Assembly: GCA_021768485.1 (NCBI GenBank)
Contig: JAIZVZ010000003.1
Span: 54,633-118,632 of the forward strand
Reading direction: 5' to 3'
DNA: 64,000 nt
Source of the DNA: Oxalobacteraceae bacterium
GTDB lineage: Bacteria > Pseudomonadota > Gammaproteobacteria > Burkholderiales > Burkholderiaceae_D
Of this stretch, positions 35,401-43,323 are shown piece by piece. The stretch's first letter is position 1. Every line of letters begins with the position of its first letter. A model generated the notes under the pieces. It made no database searches, had not been told where the DNA came from, and worked only from the letters and a program-made list of their open reading frames with translations. The translations under genes and the position numbers were made by a program.

Positions 35401-35512
35401 ATTGCTTATGTCGATGCAAGAAAAATACTTTCTTCGCAGTGCATACGCTTTGCAATGACAAGGTGTGCTGCACGGCTCCACTTTTTTGATTATTCACTCT
35501 TAAGGTAACCCT

Positions 35513-36349
35513 ATGGCAATGCACAAGACAATCAACATGGGCAAGTTTGCAGTCAGCGCCCTGGCCGCAACAGCGGTATTTGCCGGCATCAGCCAAGCCA
35601 GCGCCGCCGACTGGAGCGACACGTCGCTCGGCTATCGTTACGGGACCAATTATGCAGAGCCGTACGTCGGCGACGGCATCAGCAAAAATATTTATAACCT
35701 GACGCATGTCAGCGGCGATAAATATGGCTCGAATTTTTTCAATATCGACATGCTGCAATCGGATAGCAAGGACAGCAATGCCCAGGAAGCGTATGTCGTC
35801 TACCGCCGCACGATGGACTTCGGCAAGATAACCGGCAAAAAACTCGCTTTCGGCCCGGTACGCAGCGTCGGCGTCAATTTCGGCTTCGACTGGAATACCA
35901 AAAACGATCCTGGCTATACCTCGAGAAAACGGATGCTGGTCGTCGGCCCGACGCTGATGATGGATGTGCCGGGCTTCCTCGACATCAGCCTGCTGGCTAT
36001 GCGTGAAAGCAATCAACCGGTCGGCGTCACCAGCCGCTATACCTATGAAACGCATCCGATGATCGCCGCCGTCTGGGGCATCCCGGTTGGCAACTCCGGC
36101 TTTTCCTTCGAAGGCTTCCTGAATTACATCGCAAGCAAGGGCACCAATGAATACGGCGGCCCGACCGCGCCCGAAGTCAATATCGATGCCATGCTGATGT
36201 ACGATCTCGGCACCGCTTTCGGGATCGGCAAGAACACTTTCCGCGCCGGCTTCGAATACCAATACTGGCGCAACAAGTTCGGCAATCCATCGAGCGTCAA
36301 CGGTTCGCTCGCAAAGACACCGATGGCGCGCGTCGAATACCATTTTTAA
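35513..36349 (+). CDS. Tsx-like nucleoside-specific outer-membrane channel
   Basis: A 278-residue outer-membrane protein: a signal peptide ending QASA-A (about residue 32), then a Tsx/OmpK-type 12-strand barrel rich in aromatic girdles (SLGYRYGTNYAEPYV, FFNIDMLQSDSKDSNAQEAY, FGFEYQYWRNKFG-like end) and a C-terminal Phe (ARVEYHF), the usual barrel-assembly signal. Tsx channels let nucleosides through the outer membrane. The gene has AAGG before the ATG, and 190 nt downstream lies the BMP binding protein gene, so it probably forms the outer step of the same uptake route as the divergent ABC operon. Confidence 0.88.
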   Translation: MAMHKTINMGKFAVSALAATAVFAGISQASAADWSDTSLGYRYGTNYAEPYVGDGISKNIYNLTHVSGDKYGSNFFNIDMLQSDSKDSNAQEAYVVYRRTMDFGKITGKKLAFGPVRSVGVNFGFDWNTKNDPGYTSRKRMLVVGPTLMMDVPGFLDISLLAMRESNQPVGVTSRYTYETHPMIAAVWGIPVGNSGFSFEGFLNYIASKGTNEYGGPTAPEVNIDAMLMYDLGTAFGIGKNTFRAGFEYQYWRNKFGNPSSVNGSLAKTPMARVEYHF

Positions 36350-36453
36350 TCATGTAATTTAGGCGCTGGCAAGGGCATCACGGTCGCTGTTTTGCTGCCG
36401 CGTTCACTCTCAATGCATCACTAGCGCGCCCCACTGCTGGTATATTAGCGCCC

Positions 36454-36486
36454 GGCGAAGGCGGTAAAAAGCCTTCGCCTTATCCG
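36454..36486 (+). terminator. Hairpin between the Tsx-like and BMP genes
   Basis: GGCGAAGGC at 36454-36462 pairs perfectly with GCCTTCGCC at 36471-36479 around an A-rich loop, followed by a poor T-stretch. It could be a weak terminator or attenuator that separates Tsx-like transcription from the BMP gene, or an mRNA-stabilising element. Confidence 0.45.
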
Positions 36487-36539
36487 ATTTTCCGCCATTT
36501 CAAGAGACGGCAAATCTTGTTCAAATAAAGGAGTTATTC

Positions 36540-37625
36540 ATGTATCGAATTCGCGCAACATGGGCGGCCGTGGCCGCCAGTGCCTGTCTGATGCTCGGCG
36601 TCGCGCCGGCCAGTCAGGCTGCCGAACCGCTGAAAGTGGCATTTGTCTATCTGGGGCCGGTCGGCGATGGCGGCTGGACCTTCCAGCATGAGCAGGGCCG
36701 CCTGGCCGTCGAAAAAGAATTCGGCAATAAGATCAAGACCACTTACGTCGAAAACGTGCCCGAAACGGCCGATGCCGAACGCGTCATCCGCCAACTGGCG
36801 GCCGATGGCAACAAGCTGATCTTCACTACCTCGTTCGGCTATATGGACCCGACGATCAAGGTCGCCAAAATGTTCCCTAAAGTGCATTTCGTCCACGCCA
36901 CCGGCTACAAGACGGCGGCCAACGTCGGCACTTATCAAACCCGCTTTTATGAAGGCGCTTACCTGCTGGGCATGATCGCCGGCAAAATGACCAAGACCAA
37001 CACCTTGGGCTTTGTCGGCTCTTTCCCGGTCCCCGAAGTGGTGCGCAACATCGATGCGTACACGCTGGGCGCCAAGAGCGTCAATCCGAAGATCAAGACC
37101 AAAGTTGTCTGGGTCAATACTTGGTATGATCCGGGCAAGGAACGCCAGGCGGCAGAAACACTGATCGCGCAAGGCGCCGACATGCTGGCCCAAAATACCG
37201 ACTCGCCGGCCGTGGTTCAAGTCGCCCAGGAAAAAGGCGTGCACGCCTTCGGCTGGGATAGCGACATGGCCAAATACGGGCCGAAATCGCATCTGACGGC
37301 CAACACCGAAAACTGGAGCGTTTTCTACAGCCATCAGATCAAGATGGAACTGGCCGGCACCTGGAAACCCGAACAAACCCTGTGGGGCATCAAGGAAGAT
37401 CTGGTGCGGCTCTCGCCTTTGAACCATGCGGTGCCAGCCGACGTCGCCAAGCTTTTCAATGAAAAGAAAAAAGCGATTGTCGATGGCAAGCTGAACGTGT
37501 TTGCCGGCCCCTTGAAAGACAATAAAGGTGCAGTCAAAGTGGCGGCCGGTTCGGTCATGCCAATGGGCGAACTGATGAGCATCAACTGGCTCGTCGACGG
37601 CGTCGAAGGTTCGCTGCCGAAATAA
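36540..37625 (+). CDS. BMP-family periplasmic nucleoside-binding protein
   Basis: A 361-residue secreted binding protein. The signal peptide ends near SQAAE (about residue 27), and the Bmp/PnrA fold is seen in VAFVYLGPVGDGGWTFQHEQ, DGNKLIFTTSFGYMDP, AQNTDSPAVVQVAQEKGVHA and FGWDSDMAKYGP. It delivers purine nucleosides or bases to the permease-ATPase complex encoded by the divergent operon at 31164-34832. An AAGGAG site stands right before the ATG at 36540. No lipobox is present, so it is free in the periplasm. Strong hairpins follow the gene. Confidence 0.9.
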   Translation: MYRIRATWAAVAASACLMLGVAPASQAAEPLKVAFVYLGPVGDGGWTFQHEQGRLAVEKEFGNKIKTTYVENVPETADAERVIRQLAADGNKLIFTTSFGYMDPTIKVAKMFPKVHFVHATGYKTAANVGTYQTRFYEGAYLLGMIAGKMTKTNTLGFVGSFPVPEVVRNIDAYTLGAKSVNPKIKTKVVWVNTWYDPGKERQAAETLIAQGADMLAQNTDSPAVVQVAQEKGVHAFGWDSDMAKYGPKSHLTANTENWSVFYSHQIKMELAGTWKPEQTLWGIKEDLVRLSPLNHAVPADVAKLFNEKKKAIVDGKLNVFAGPLKDNKGAVKVAAGSVMPMGELMSINWLVDGVEGSLPK

Positions 37626-37684
37626 GCATGCCGTGTGCGCCCGTTGCGCACACGTTCAAGCAAGCCTCAGCATATTTCGCCTTG

Positions 37685-37759
37685 CCGACATCCGCACTTC
37701 CGATGTCGGGACATTTTTCTTGCAGGCGCCGCGCCTTTGCCGCGCGCCTGCTTTTTTTT
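37685..37759 (+). terminator. Two consecutive terminator-like hairpins after the BMP gene
   Basis: CCGACATC (37685-37692) pairs with GATGTCGG (37702-37709), followed by ACATTTTT. Then GCAGGCGC (37722-37729) pairs with GCGCCTGC (37744-37751), followed by eight T residues. The second is a textbook intrinsic terminator for the plus-strand BMP transcript. Confidence 0.8.
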
Positions 37760-37792
37760 CGCGCCGGCTTTCCGGCGCCTGCCATCGCACGG

Positions 37793-37827
37793 CCACCTGC
37801 CACCTGCCACCTGCCGCGAGCCGCGAG
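37793..37827. repeat. 7-bp tandem repeat (CCACCTG x3, CCGCGAG x2)
   Basis: Three copies of CCACCTG (37793-37813) run directly into two copies of CCGCGAG (37814-37827) in the gap after the BMP gene. No function is apparent; it resembles replication slippage. Confidence 0.8.
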
Positions 37828-37855
37828 CCACATCAAGCAGGCGGCAAAATACCGC

Positions 37856-38086
37856 TTATCCGCGCCGCGAGACCGTCTTGATCACCGTGACACGCGTAAT
37901 CAAGAACTCATCGTCAACCACCGCCCGGTGCGGCGTGTCGATCACGTTGAAACCAGGGCCGCCGTCGTCGTACCAGGCCTGCGCCAGCACATGGAAATCG
38001 GCCGCTGGCATGCGCAGCATCTGATAGCTGATGACAAAGGTCGCCCCCTCTTTTTGCTTTTTTACGATGTCGTCAATACTCGCCAT
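37856..38086 (-). CDS. Small conserved-looking hypothetical protein
   Basis: A 76-residue soluble protein starting MASIDDIVKKQKEGATFVIS. It has balanced composition, no signal peptide and no membrane segment; an alternating pattern suggests a small alpha/beta fold. I do not recognise the family. Codon choice is GC-rich at third positions like the neighbours, and opposite-strand frames are poorer, which supports a real gene. It lies 102 nt downstream of the NYN-LOTUS gene on the same strand, so the two may be cotranscribed. Confidence 0.55.
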   Translation of the reverse strand: MASIDDIVKKQKEGATFVISYQMLRMPAADFHVLAQAWYDDGGPGFNVIDTPHRAVVDDEFLITRVTVIKTVSRRG

Positions 38087-38188
38087 TATTCCCCCATCCT
38101 CACCGGTCCCCTCACCGGCACACCCTGCATGAAACAGTCAGCTGAAACTGTCGTCTGAACAATCCTCTCGTGCGGTGCGCGACAGGCC

Positions 38189-39640
38189 TCATGCCTCTTC
38201 GGCCGTCGGCTTGCGCGGCCGGCGGCGCGCGGCGGGCTTGCGCGCTTCATCCTTGCGCACCTCGCCGAGGCCAGGCTCGGCCTGATGCGGCTCGATCTGC
38301 TCTGCCTGCCGCTGCTCTGCCTGCCGCTGCCCCGACCTTCTTGGCGCCGCCTTCTTGGCCGGTGCCGCCTTCTTGGCCGGTGCCGCTTCGCTGGCTGGCG
38401 CTGCCGTAGCAGCAATAAGCGGCGCCGCCCCGGCATCGGCCACCGGCGCCGCCATGGCGCTGTCGCCAATTGCCGCTTTCCTGGCCGCCGGTTGGCGCCC
38501 GCCGCGGCTCTTGCGGCGCGGTTCCGGCTTGCCGGCATTGCCTTCGCCGATCTCGGTGCCGGCAGCCCCATCGTCTTGCACGCCCGGCTCGGCAGCAACC
38601 GCCTCGGCAGACGGCATGGACGACGGCGCCGGTTCAATGGCTGGCTGCGCGGCCGGCGGCGATTGCTTGCGGCCGCCGCGGCTCTTGCGGCGCGGATCGT
38701 GCTTGACGGCGCCAGCCTCCTGCGGCTCGGTCCTGGCTGCGCCCTCGGTGTTTGGCATCGGGCTCACGGTCTCGCCGGCAGCTGCGCGCGCTGCCTGCGC
38801 CGCATGATTGCGGAACACATAGGCGCCCGATTTATCGTCGCGCCCGAATTCAAGCAAGCCGCGCGTCTGCGCCTCTTCGAGCAGATTGCCGAAGGTTCGA
38901 AAGCCGTAATACGATTCGTTGAAATCGGGCCGGCGGCGCTTGATCGCGTCCTTCAGCAAAGAAGCCCAGATCTTGCCGCTGTCGCCGCGTTCGGACACCA
39001 GGGCGTCGAAGGTTTCGACCGCCATCTCGATGGCCTGCACCTTGCGCGCTTCCTGCTCTTCCTTGCGGCGCTGGTCTTCTTCGGGCGTGCGGCGGGCGGC
39101 CGGCGCGGTGTCGCGGCTGTCGTGACTGTTGCGCTGATCGCGCTTGGCCGCCGTGCGCCGGCTCTCGCGCACCAGATCGTCGTAAAAAATGAATTCGTCG
39201 CAATTGGCGATCAACAAATCAGAGGTCGATTGCTTGACGCCGACGCCGATCACTTGCTTGGCGTTTTCGCGCAGCTTGGACACGAGCGGCGAAAAATCGG
39301 AATCGCCGCTGATGATGACGAAGGTGTTGACGTGCGACTTGGTATAGCAGAGGTCGAGCGCATCGACGACCAGCCGGATATCGGCCGAATTCTTGCCCGA
39401 TTGGCGCACATGCGGAATTTCGATCAGCTCGAAATTGGCTTCATGCATGGTCGCTTTAAAGCCTTTGTAGCGTTCCCAATCGCAATACGCTTTCTTAACA
39501 ACAATATTGCCCTTCAATAGCAATCGCTCGAGGACCGGTTTGATATCGAATTTTTCATAATTGGCGTCGCGTACGCCGAGCGCGACGTTTTCGAAATCGC
39601 AAAACACGGCCATGCTGAGGTTATCGTTCGATGATGCCAT
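38189..39640 (-). CDS. NYN-domain RNase-like protein with an OST-HTH/LOTUS domain
   Basis: A 483-residue protein. Residues about 8-150 form a NYN (PIN-like) domain with the metal-binding Asp motifs AVFCDFENVAL, NSADIRLVVDALDL and IISGDSDFSPLV. Residues about 205-280 form a LOTUS/OST-HTH RNA-binding domain (ASLLKDAIKRRRPDFNESYY and LLEFGRDDKSGAYVFRN). The remaining 190 residues are a low-complexity Ala/Lys/Arg-rich tail with repeated RRKSRGGR and KKAAPAKKAA motifs, probably binding nucleic acid. Such proteins are thought to cut or regulate RNA. I take ATG 39640; a GTG at 39652 is possible. It is divergent from the Anbu operon. Confidence 0.85.
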   Translation of the reverse strand: MASSNDNLSMAVFCDFENVALGVRDANYEKFDIKPVLERLLLKGNIVVKKAYCDWERYKGFKATMHEANFELIEIPHVRQSGKNSADIRLVVDALDLCYTKSHVNTFVIISGDSDFSPLVSKLRENAKQVIGVGVKQSTSDLLIANCDEFIFYDDLVRESRRTAAKRDQRNSHDSRDTAPAARRTPEEDQRRKEEQEARKVQAIEMAVETFDALVSERGDSGKIWASLLKDAIKRRRPDFNESYYGFRTFGNLLEEAQTRGLLEFGRDDKSGAYVFRNHAAQAARAAAGETVSPMPNTEGAARTEPQEAGAVKHDPRRKSRGGRKQSPPAAQPAIEPAPSSMPSAEAVAAEPGVQDDGAAGTEIGEGNAGKPEPRRKSRGGRQPAARKAAIGDSAMAAPVADAGAAPLIAATAAPASEAAPAKKAAPAKKAAPRRSGQRQAEQRQAEQIEPHQAEPGLGEVRKDEARKPAARRRPRKPTAEEA

Positions 39641-39812
39641 AGGGTTCAACACTTTCTGATAATGAGTCGGACGGCCTGTCGCCGCCCCGCAATTATACGT
39701 GGCTTATGCATGGCACAGGCGCAGCCCGGCGGCGCTTTCATTATTTCTGCCTCACTATGTGCGGTGCTGGCATGATTCTTGTTAGACTGTTTGTGCTCAC
39801 ACGGAGGAAGCG

Positions 39813-41225
39813 ATGCCAAGTTTTTACAACGAAATGTATGCCGACGCATCCACAGTACGCCCGCACTACCGCGAATTCGATAGCTGGCTGAGCGGCCAGA
39901 GTGCGCAAACGATAGAACAGAAACGGGCCGAGGCCGAACTGATCTTCCGCCGCGTCGGCATCACCTTTGCCGTGTATGGCGACAATGCCGGCAAAGAGCG
40001 GCTGATCCCGTTCGACATCATCCCGCGCGTCATCGATGCCGGCGAATGGGCGCAATTGCAAAAAGGCCTGGTGCAACGCGTCACGGCACTCAATTTGTTT
40101 TTGCACGACATCTATCACGGCCAGAATATCTTGAAGGCCGGCCTGATTCCGCCCGAACAGATTTTCCAGAACGAGCAATACCGGCCGGCCATGCAGGGGG
40201 TCGAGGTCGCCTCCGGCATTTACGCCCATATCGCCGGGGTCGATATCGTGCGCGCCGGCGCCGGCGAATTCTATGTGCTCGAAGATAATCTGCGCGTGCC
40301 GTCGGGCGTCTCTTACATGCTCGAAGACCGCAAGATGATGATGCGCCTGTTCCCCGACCTGTTTGCGAAGCACCGCATCGCACCGGTCGAGCACTATCCC
40401 GATCTGCTGCTCGACAATCTGCGCTCGGTGGCGCCGCGCGGCGTGACCGACCCGACGGTGGTCGTGATGACACCGGGCATGTACAACTCGGCCTATTTCG
40501 AACACGCCTTCCTGGCCCAGCAAATGGGGGTGGCGCTGGTGCAGGGCAGCGACATGTTCGTCAGCGACAATACGGTCTTCATGCGCACCACGCGCGGCCC
40601 GCAGCGCGTCGACGTCATCTACCGCCGCATCGACGACGATTATCTCGACCCGCTGGCCTTCCGTTCCGAATCGACGCTCGGTGTGCCGGGCTTGCTGTCG
40701 GTGTACCGCGCCGGCCGCGTCAGCCTGGCCAACGCGATCGGCACCGGGGTGGCCGACGACAAGTCGATTTATCCCTATGTGCCCGAGATGATCCGCTTTT
40801 ACCTGTCGGAAGAGCCGATCCTCAACAATGTGCCGACCTACCAGTGCCGCAAGAAGGAAGACCTGGCCTATACCCTGGCCCATCTGCCCGAGCTGGTGGT
40901 CAAGGAAGTGCACGGCGCCGGCGGCTACGGCATGCTGGTCGGGCCGGCCTCGAGCAAACAGGAAATCGAAGACTTCCGCCGGCGCATCCTGGCCAAACCC
41001 GACGGTTATATCGCGCAGCCGACGCTGGCGCTGTCGGCCTGCCCGACCTATGTCGAGTCGGGCATCGCGCCGCGCCACATCGATTTGCGGCCTTTTGTTC
41101 TGTCAGGGAAAACGGTCTCGATGGTGCCGGGCGGCCTGACCCGGGTAGCGCTGCAAGAAGGCTCGCTGGTGGTCAACTCGTCGCAGGGCGGCGGCACCAA
41201 AGACACCTGGATTCTGGAGAGATAA
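39813..41225 (+). CDS. Circularly permuted ATP-grasp protein of the Anbu operon
   Basis: A 470-residue member of the COG2308 family of circularly permuted ATP-grasp enzymes (also listed as DUF404/DUF407). Characteristic stretches are LIPFDIIPRVIDAGEWAQL, VLEDNLRVPSGVSYMLEDR, VVVMTPGMYNSAYFEHAFLA and VVKEVHGAGGYGMLVGP. It has been predicted to ligate amino acids or peptides using ATP. An excellent ribosome-binding site (GGAGG) precedes the ATG at 39813. The alpha-E gene follows after 4 nt, then the transglutaminase and Anbu genes, an order known from many proteobacteria. Confidence 0.92.
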   Translation: MPSFYNEMYADASTVRPHYREFDSWLSGQSAQTIEQKRAEAELIFRRVGITFAVYGDNAGKERLIPFDIIPRVIDAGEWAQLQKGLVQRVTALNLFLHDIYHGQNILKAGLIPPEQIFQNEQYRPAMQGVEVASGIYAHIAGVDIVRAGAGEFYVLEDNLRVPSGVSYMLEDRKMMMRLFPDLFAKHRIAPVEHYPDLLLDNLRSVAPRGVTDPTVVVMTPGMYNSAYFEHAFLAQQMGVALVQGSDMFVSDNTVFMRTTRGPQRVDVIYRRIDDDYLDPLAFRSESTLGVPGLLSVYRAGRVSLANAIGTGVADDKSIYPYVPEMIRFYLSEEPILNNVPTYQCRKKEDLAYTLAHLPELVVKEVHGAGGYGMLVGPASSKQEIEDFRRRILAKPDGYIAQPTLALSACPTYVESGIAPRHIDLRPFVLSGKTVSMVPGGLTRVALQEGSLVVNSSQGGGTKDTWILER

Positions 41226-41229
41226 GCCC

Positions 41230-42216
41230 ATGCTAAGCCGCACCGCAGACCACCTGTTCTGGATGGCGCGCTATATCGAGCGCGCCGAAAACACTGCCCG
41301 CATGCTCGATGTGCGCCTGCAAAACGCCTTGATGCCGGAGTCGCCGCAGGCGGCCGAACAGGGCTGGCGCGCCGTGCTCGGCATTTCCGAACTCGAGCAC
41401 GCCTTCGCCGAAAGATATGCGGCGCCGACGCAGAAAAACGTGCTCGATTTCATGGTGCGCGACCACAGCAATCCATCCTCGATCGCCGCCTGCCTGACCG
41501 CCTCGCGCGAAAACGCGCGCGCCGTGCGCGGCACGCTGACCACCGAAGTCTGGGAAACGACGAATACGACCTGGCTCGACATGCAGCCTCGCTTGAAAAG
41601 CAATTTATTGGAACAAAATCCGAGCCAGTTTTTCGAATGGGTGAAGTACCGTTCGCACCTGTCGCGTGGGGTGACGCTGGGCACCATGCTGCAGGACGAA
41701 GCCGTCAATTTCATTCGACTGGGGACCTTTCTGGAACGCGCCGACAATACCGCCCGCATTCTCGACGTCAAATTTTTGGCCGCGCAACATGGTAAAAAGG
41801 AAAATGCCGGCAGCGAAGCCGACGCCAAAGCCGAGGCAACGCCCGATTTCTATTACTGGGCGGCCCTGCTGCGCTCGGTGTCGGCGTTTGAAGTCTATCG
41901 CAAGGTGTTTCGCGACATCATCACGCCGGCGCGTGTCGCGCAATTATTGATGCTGCAACCGAATATGCCGCGCTCGCTGGTGGCCTGCATGGCCGAGGTG
42001 GTCGCCAATCTGAAGGCGGTGCGCAACGATGCCTCGGCCGACACCGAGCGCTTTGCCGGCAAGCTGCATGCCGAGCTGCAGTTCGCGCGCATCGACGATA
42101 TTCTGGAGCAGGGATTGCACGATTACCTGACCAAATTTTTAGCCTGTATCGACGAACTCGGCAACCGCCTGTCGTGCGATTTCCTGGTGCCGCTGGACAC
42201 TGCCCAATGCAGCTAA
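41230..42216 (+). CDS. Alpha-E domain protein of the Anbu operon
   Basis: A 328-residue, mostly alpha-helical protein of the alpha-E (DUF403, COG2307) family, starting MLSRTADHLFWMARYIERAE. A second internal repeat (FIRLGTFLERADNTARILDV) echoes the N-terminal one. The function is unknown; it always travels with the permuted ATP-grasp enzyme and is predicted to be its partner. It starts 4 nt after the ATP-grasp stop and overlaps the transglutaminase-like gene by 10 nt. No membrane segment or signal is present. Confidence 0.9.
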   Translation: MLSRTADHLFWMARYIERAENTARMLDVRLQNALMPESPQAAEQGWRAVLGISELEHAFAERYAAPTQKNVLDFMVRDHSNPSSIAACLTASRENARAVRGTLTTEVWETTNTTWLDMQPRLKSNLLEQNPSQFFEWVKYRSHLSRGVTLGTMLQDEAVNFIRLGTFLERADNTARILDVKFLAAQHGKKENAGSEADAKAEATPDFYYWAALLRSVSAFEVYRKVFRDIITPARVAQLLMLQPNMPRSLVACMAEVVANLKAVRNDASADTERFAGKLHAELQFARIDDILEQGLHDYLTKFLACIDELGNRLSCDFLVPLDTAQCS

Positions 42217-43169
42217 GCCCCATGCAAACAGGCTCCACGCAGGCAGGCCCCGGGCAGGCAGGCCCCAAGCGGCTGGCGATCCGCCACGAAACGCTGTACA
42301 GCTACAGTGCGCCGCTGGTCTATGCGATCCAGCAGCTGCGCCTGACGCCGCGCCTCGAGCCGCACCAGAGCATCGTCAGCTGGGACATGGCATGCAATGG
42401 CGAACGGCATGCCTTTGTCGATGCCTACGACAACGAGAGCCATATGCTGACGATCAACGGCAGGCATGACCATATCCGCATCGAAGTGGCCGGCACGGTC
42501 GAGATGCAGCCGCTGTTTTTGGGCCGCCTCGAAAATGGCGGCGCGCTGTCGCCGCTGGTGTTCAATGTCCCGACCCGGCTCACGCAAGCCGACCCGACCA
42601 TTGCCGCCTTCGCCGCCACCCACCTCGACCCGCAAGCCGACAGCAACGACCTGCTGGCGCTGGCCGCGGCCATCCGCGCCGGCGTCGTCTACGAAAGCGG
42701 CATTACCACGGTCCGCTCGAGCGCAGCCGAGGCGCTGCAACTGGGGGCCGGCGTCTGTCAGGACCACGCGCACCTGTTCATCGCCTGCTGCCACGCGCAA
42801 GGCATTCCGGCGCGCTACGTGTCCGGCTATATCGATCCCGGCACGGCCGAGCACGGCGCCAGCCACGCCTGGGTCGATGCCTGGATCAGCCAGCCCGATT
42901 TTCAGGGCTGGGTCAGCGTCGACGTCACCCACGGCTATTTCGCCTCGGCCAGCCATTGCCGGCTGGCGATTGGCCGCGACTACGAATCGGCCGCACCAAT
43001 CAAGGGCGCGCGGCGCGGCGGCGGCGAAGAATTACTGAAAGTAGCGGTGCATGTCGCACCAATAAAGAGCGAGGCCGAAGCGCCGGCAGCAGGCGTGCCC
43101 GCGTCAGCGCCGAAGGACAGTGCACCGACATTTCAAAATCAACAACAAAACGGCGCCAATCAGGCCTGA
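42207..43169 (+). CDS. Transglutaminase-like cysteine protease of the Anbu operon
   Basis: A 320-residue protein with the bacterial transglutaminase-like N-terminal region (about 25-115, starting RLAIRHETLYSYSAPL) and the catalytic core: Cys in GAGVCQDHAHLF, His in EHGASHAWVDAW and Asp in SVDVTHG. It is predicted to cleave or transfer peptide bonds. The ATG at 42207 overlaps the alpha-E gene by 10 nt; an alternative at 42222 would remove five residues. The first 20 residues contain a QTGST/QAGPG/QAGPK pentapeptide repeat from a 15-bp DNA repeat. The C-terminal 45 residues are low-complexity. Confidence 0.88.
   Translation: MQLSPMQTGSTQAGPGQAGPKRLAIRHETLYSYSAPLVYAIQQLRLTPRLEPHQSIVSWDMACNGERHAFVDAYDNESHMLTINGRHDHIRIEVAGTVEMQPLFLGRLENGGALSPLVFNVPTRLTQADPTIAAFAATHLDPQADSNDLLALAAAIRAGVVYESGITTVRSSAAEALQLGAGVCQDHAHLFIACCHAQGIPARYVSGYIDPGTAEHGASHAWVDAWISQPDFQGWVSVDVTHGYFASASHCRLAIGRDYESAAPIKGARRGGGEELLKVAVHVAPIKSEAEAPAAGVPASAPKDSAPTFQNQQQNGANQA
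42224..42268 (+). repeat. 15-bp tandem repeat at the start of the transglutaminase-like gene
   Basis: Three units (42224-42238, 42239-42253, 42254-42268), the last two nearly identical, encode the pentapeptides QTGST, QAGPG and QAGPK just before the conserved domain. The repeat keeps frame and lies in a part with no known function. Confidence 0.8.
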
Positions 43170-43323
43170 ATGCGGCCAGGAATAGCCGTCCGCGATAGCT
43201 GACGGCATTGCCTGGCGGGTGTCATGGCACGCCACATTTGTGAATTATTTCTGGGAAATATACGCAAAAACAGGACAGATCGTACTATCCTGTAAAATCG
43301 CTTCCTTTTTTGATTTCATTGCC

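Larger units (their letters stand above)
34833..35512. other. Intergenic region between divergent nucleoside-transport genes; no gene recognised
   Basis: The 680-bp gap separates the divergent ATPase and Tsx-like genes. It holds an AT-rich 15-bp tandem repeat (34864-34904) and a perfect palindrome TGGCATGCCA at 35391-35400, about 110 bp before the Tsx-like start. Several open frames of 65-165 codons run through 34845-35508 on both strands, but none has convincing coding composition or a recognisable domain. Confidence 0.5.

Noticed and set aside
35045..35508. Several frames of 65-140 codons in the ATPase-Tsx gap
   Set aside because: They overlap each other in all frames, with Arg/Cys/His-rich composition typical of random reading in GC-rich DNA.
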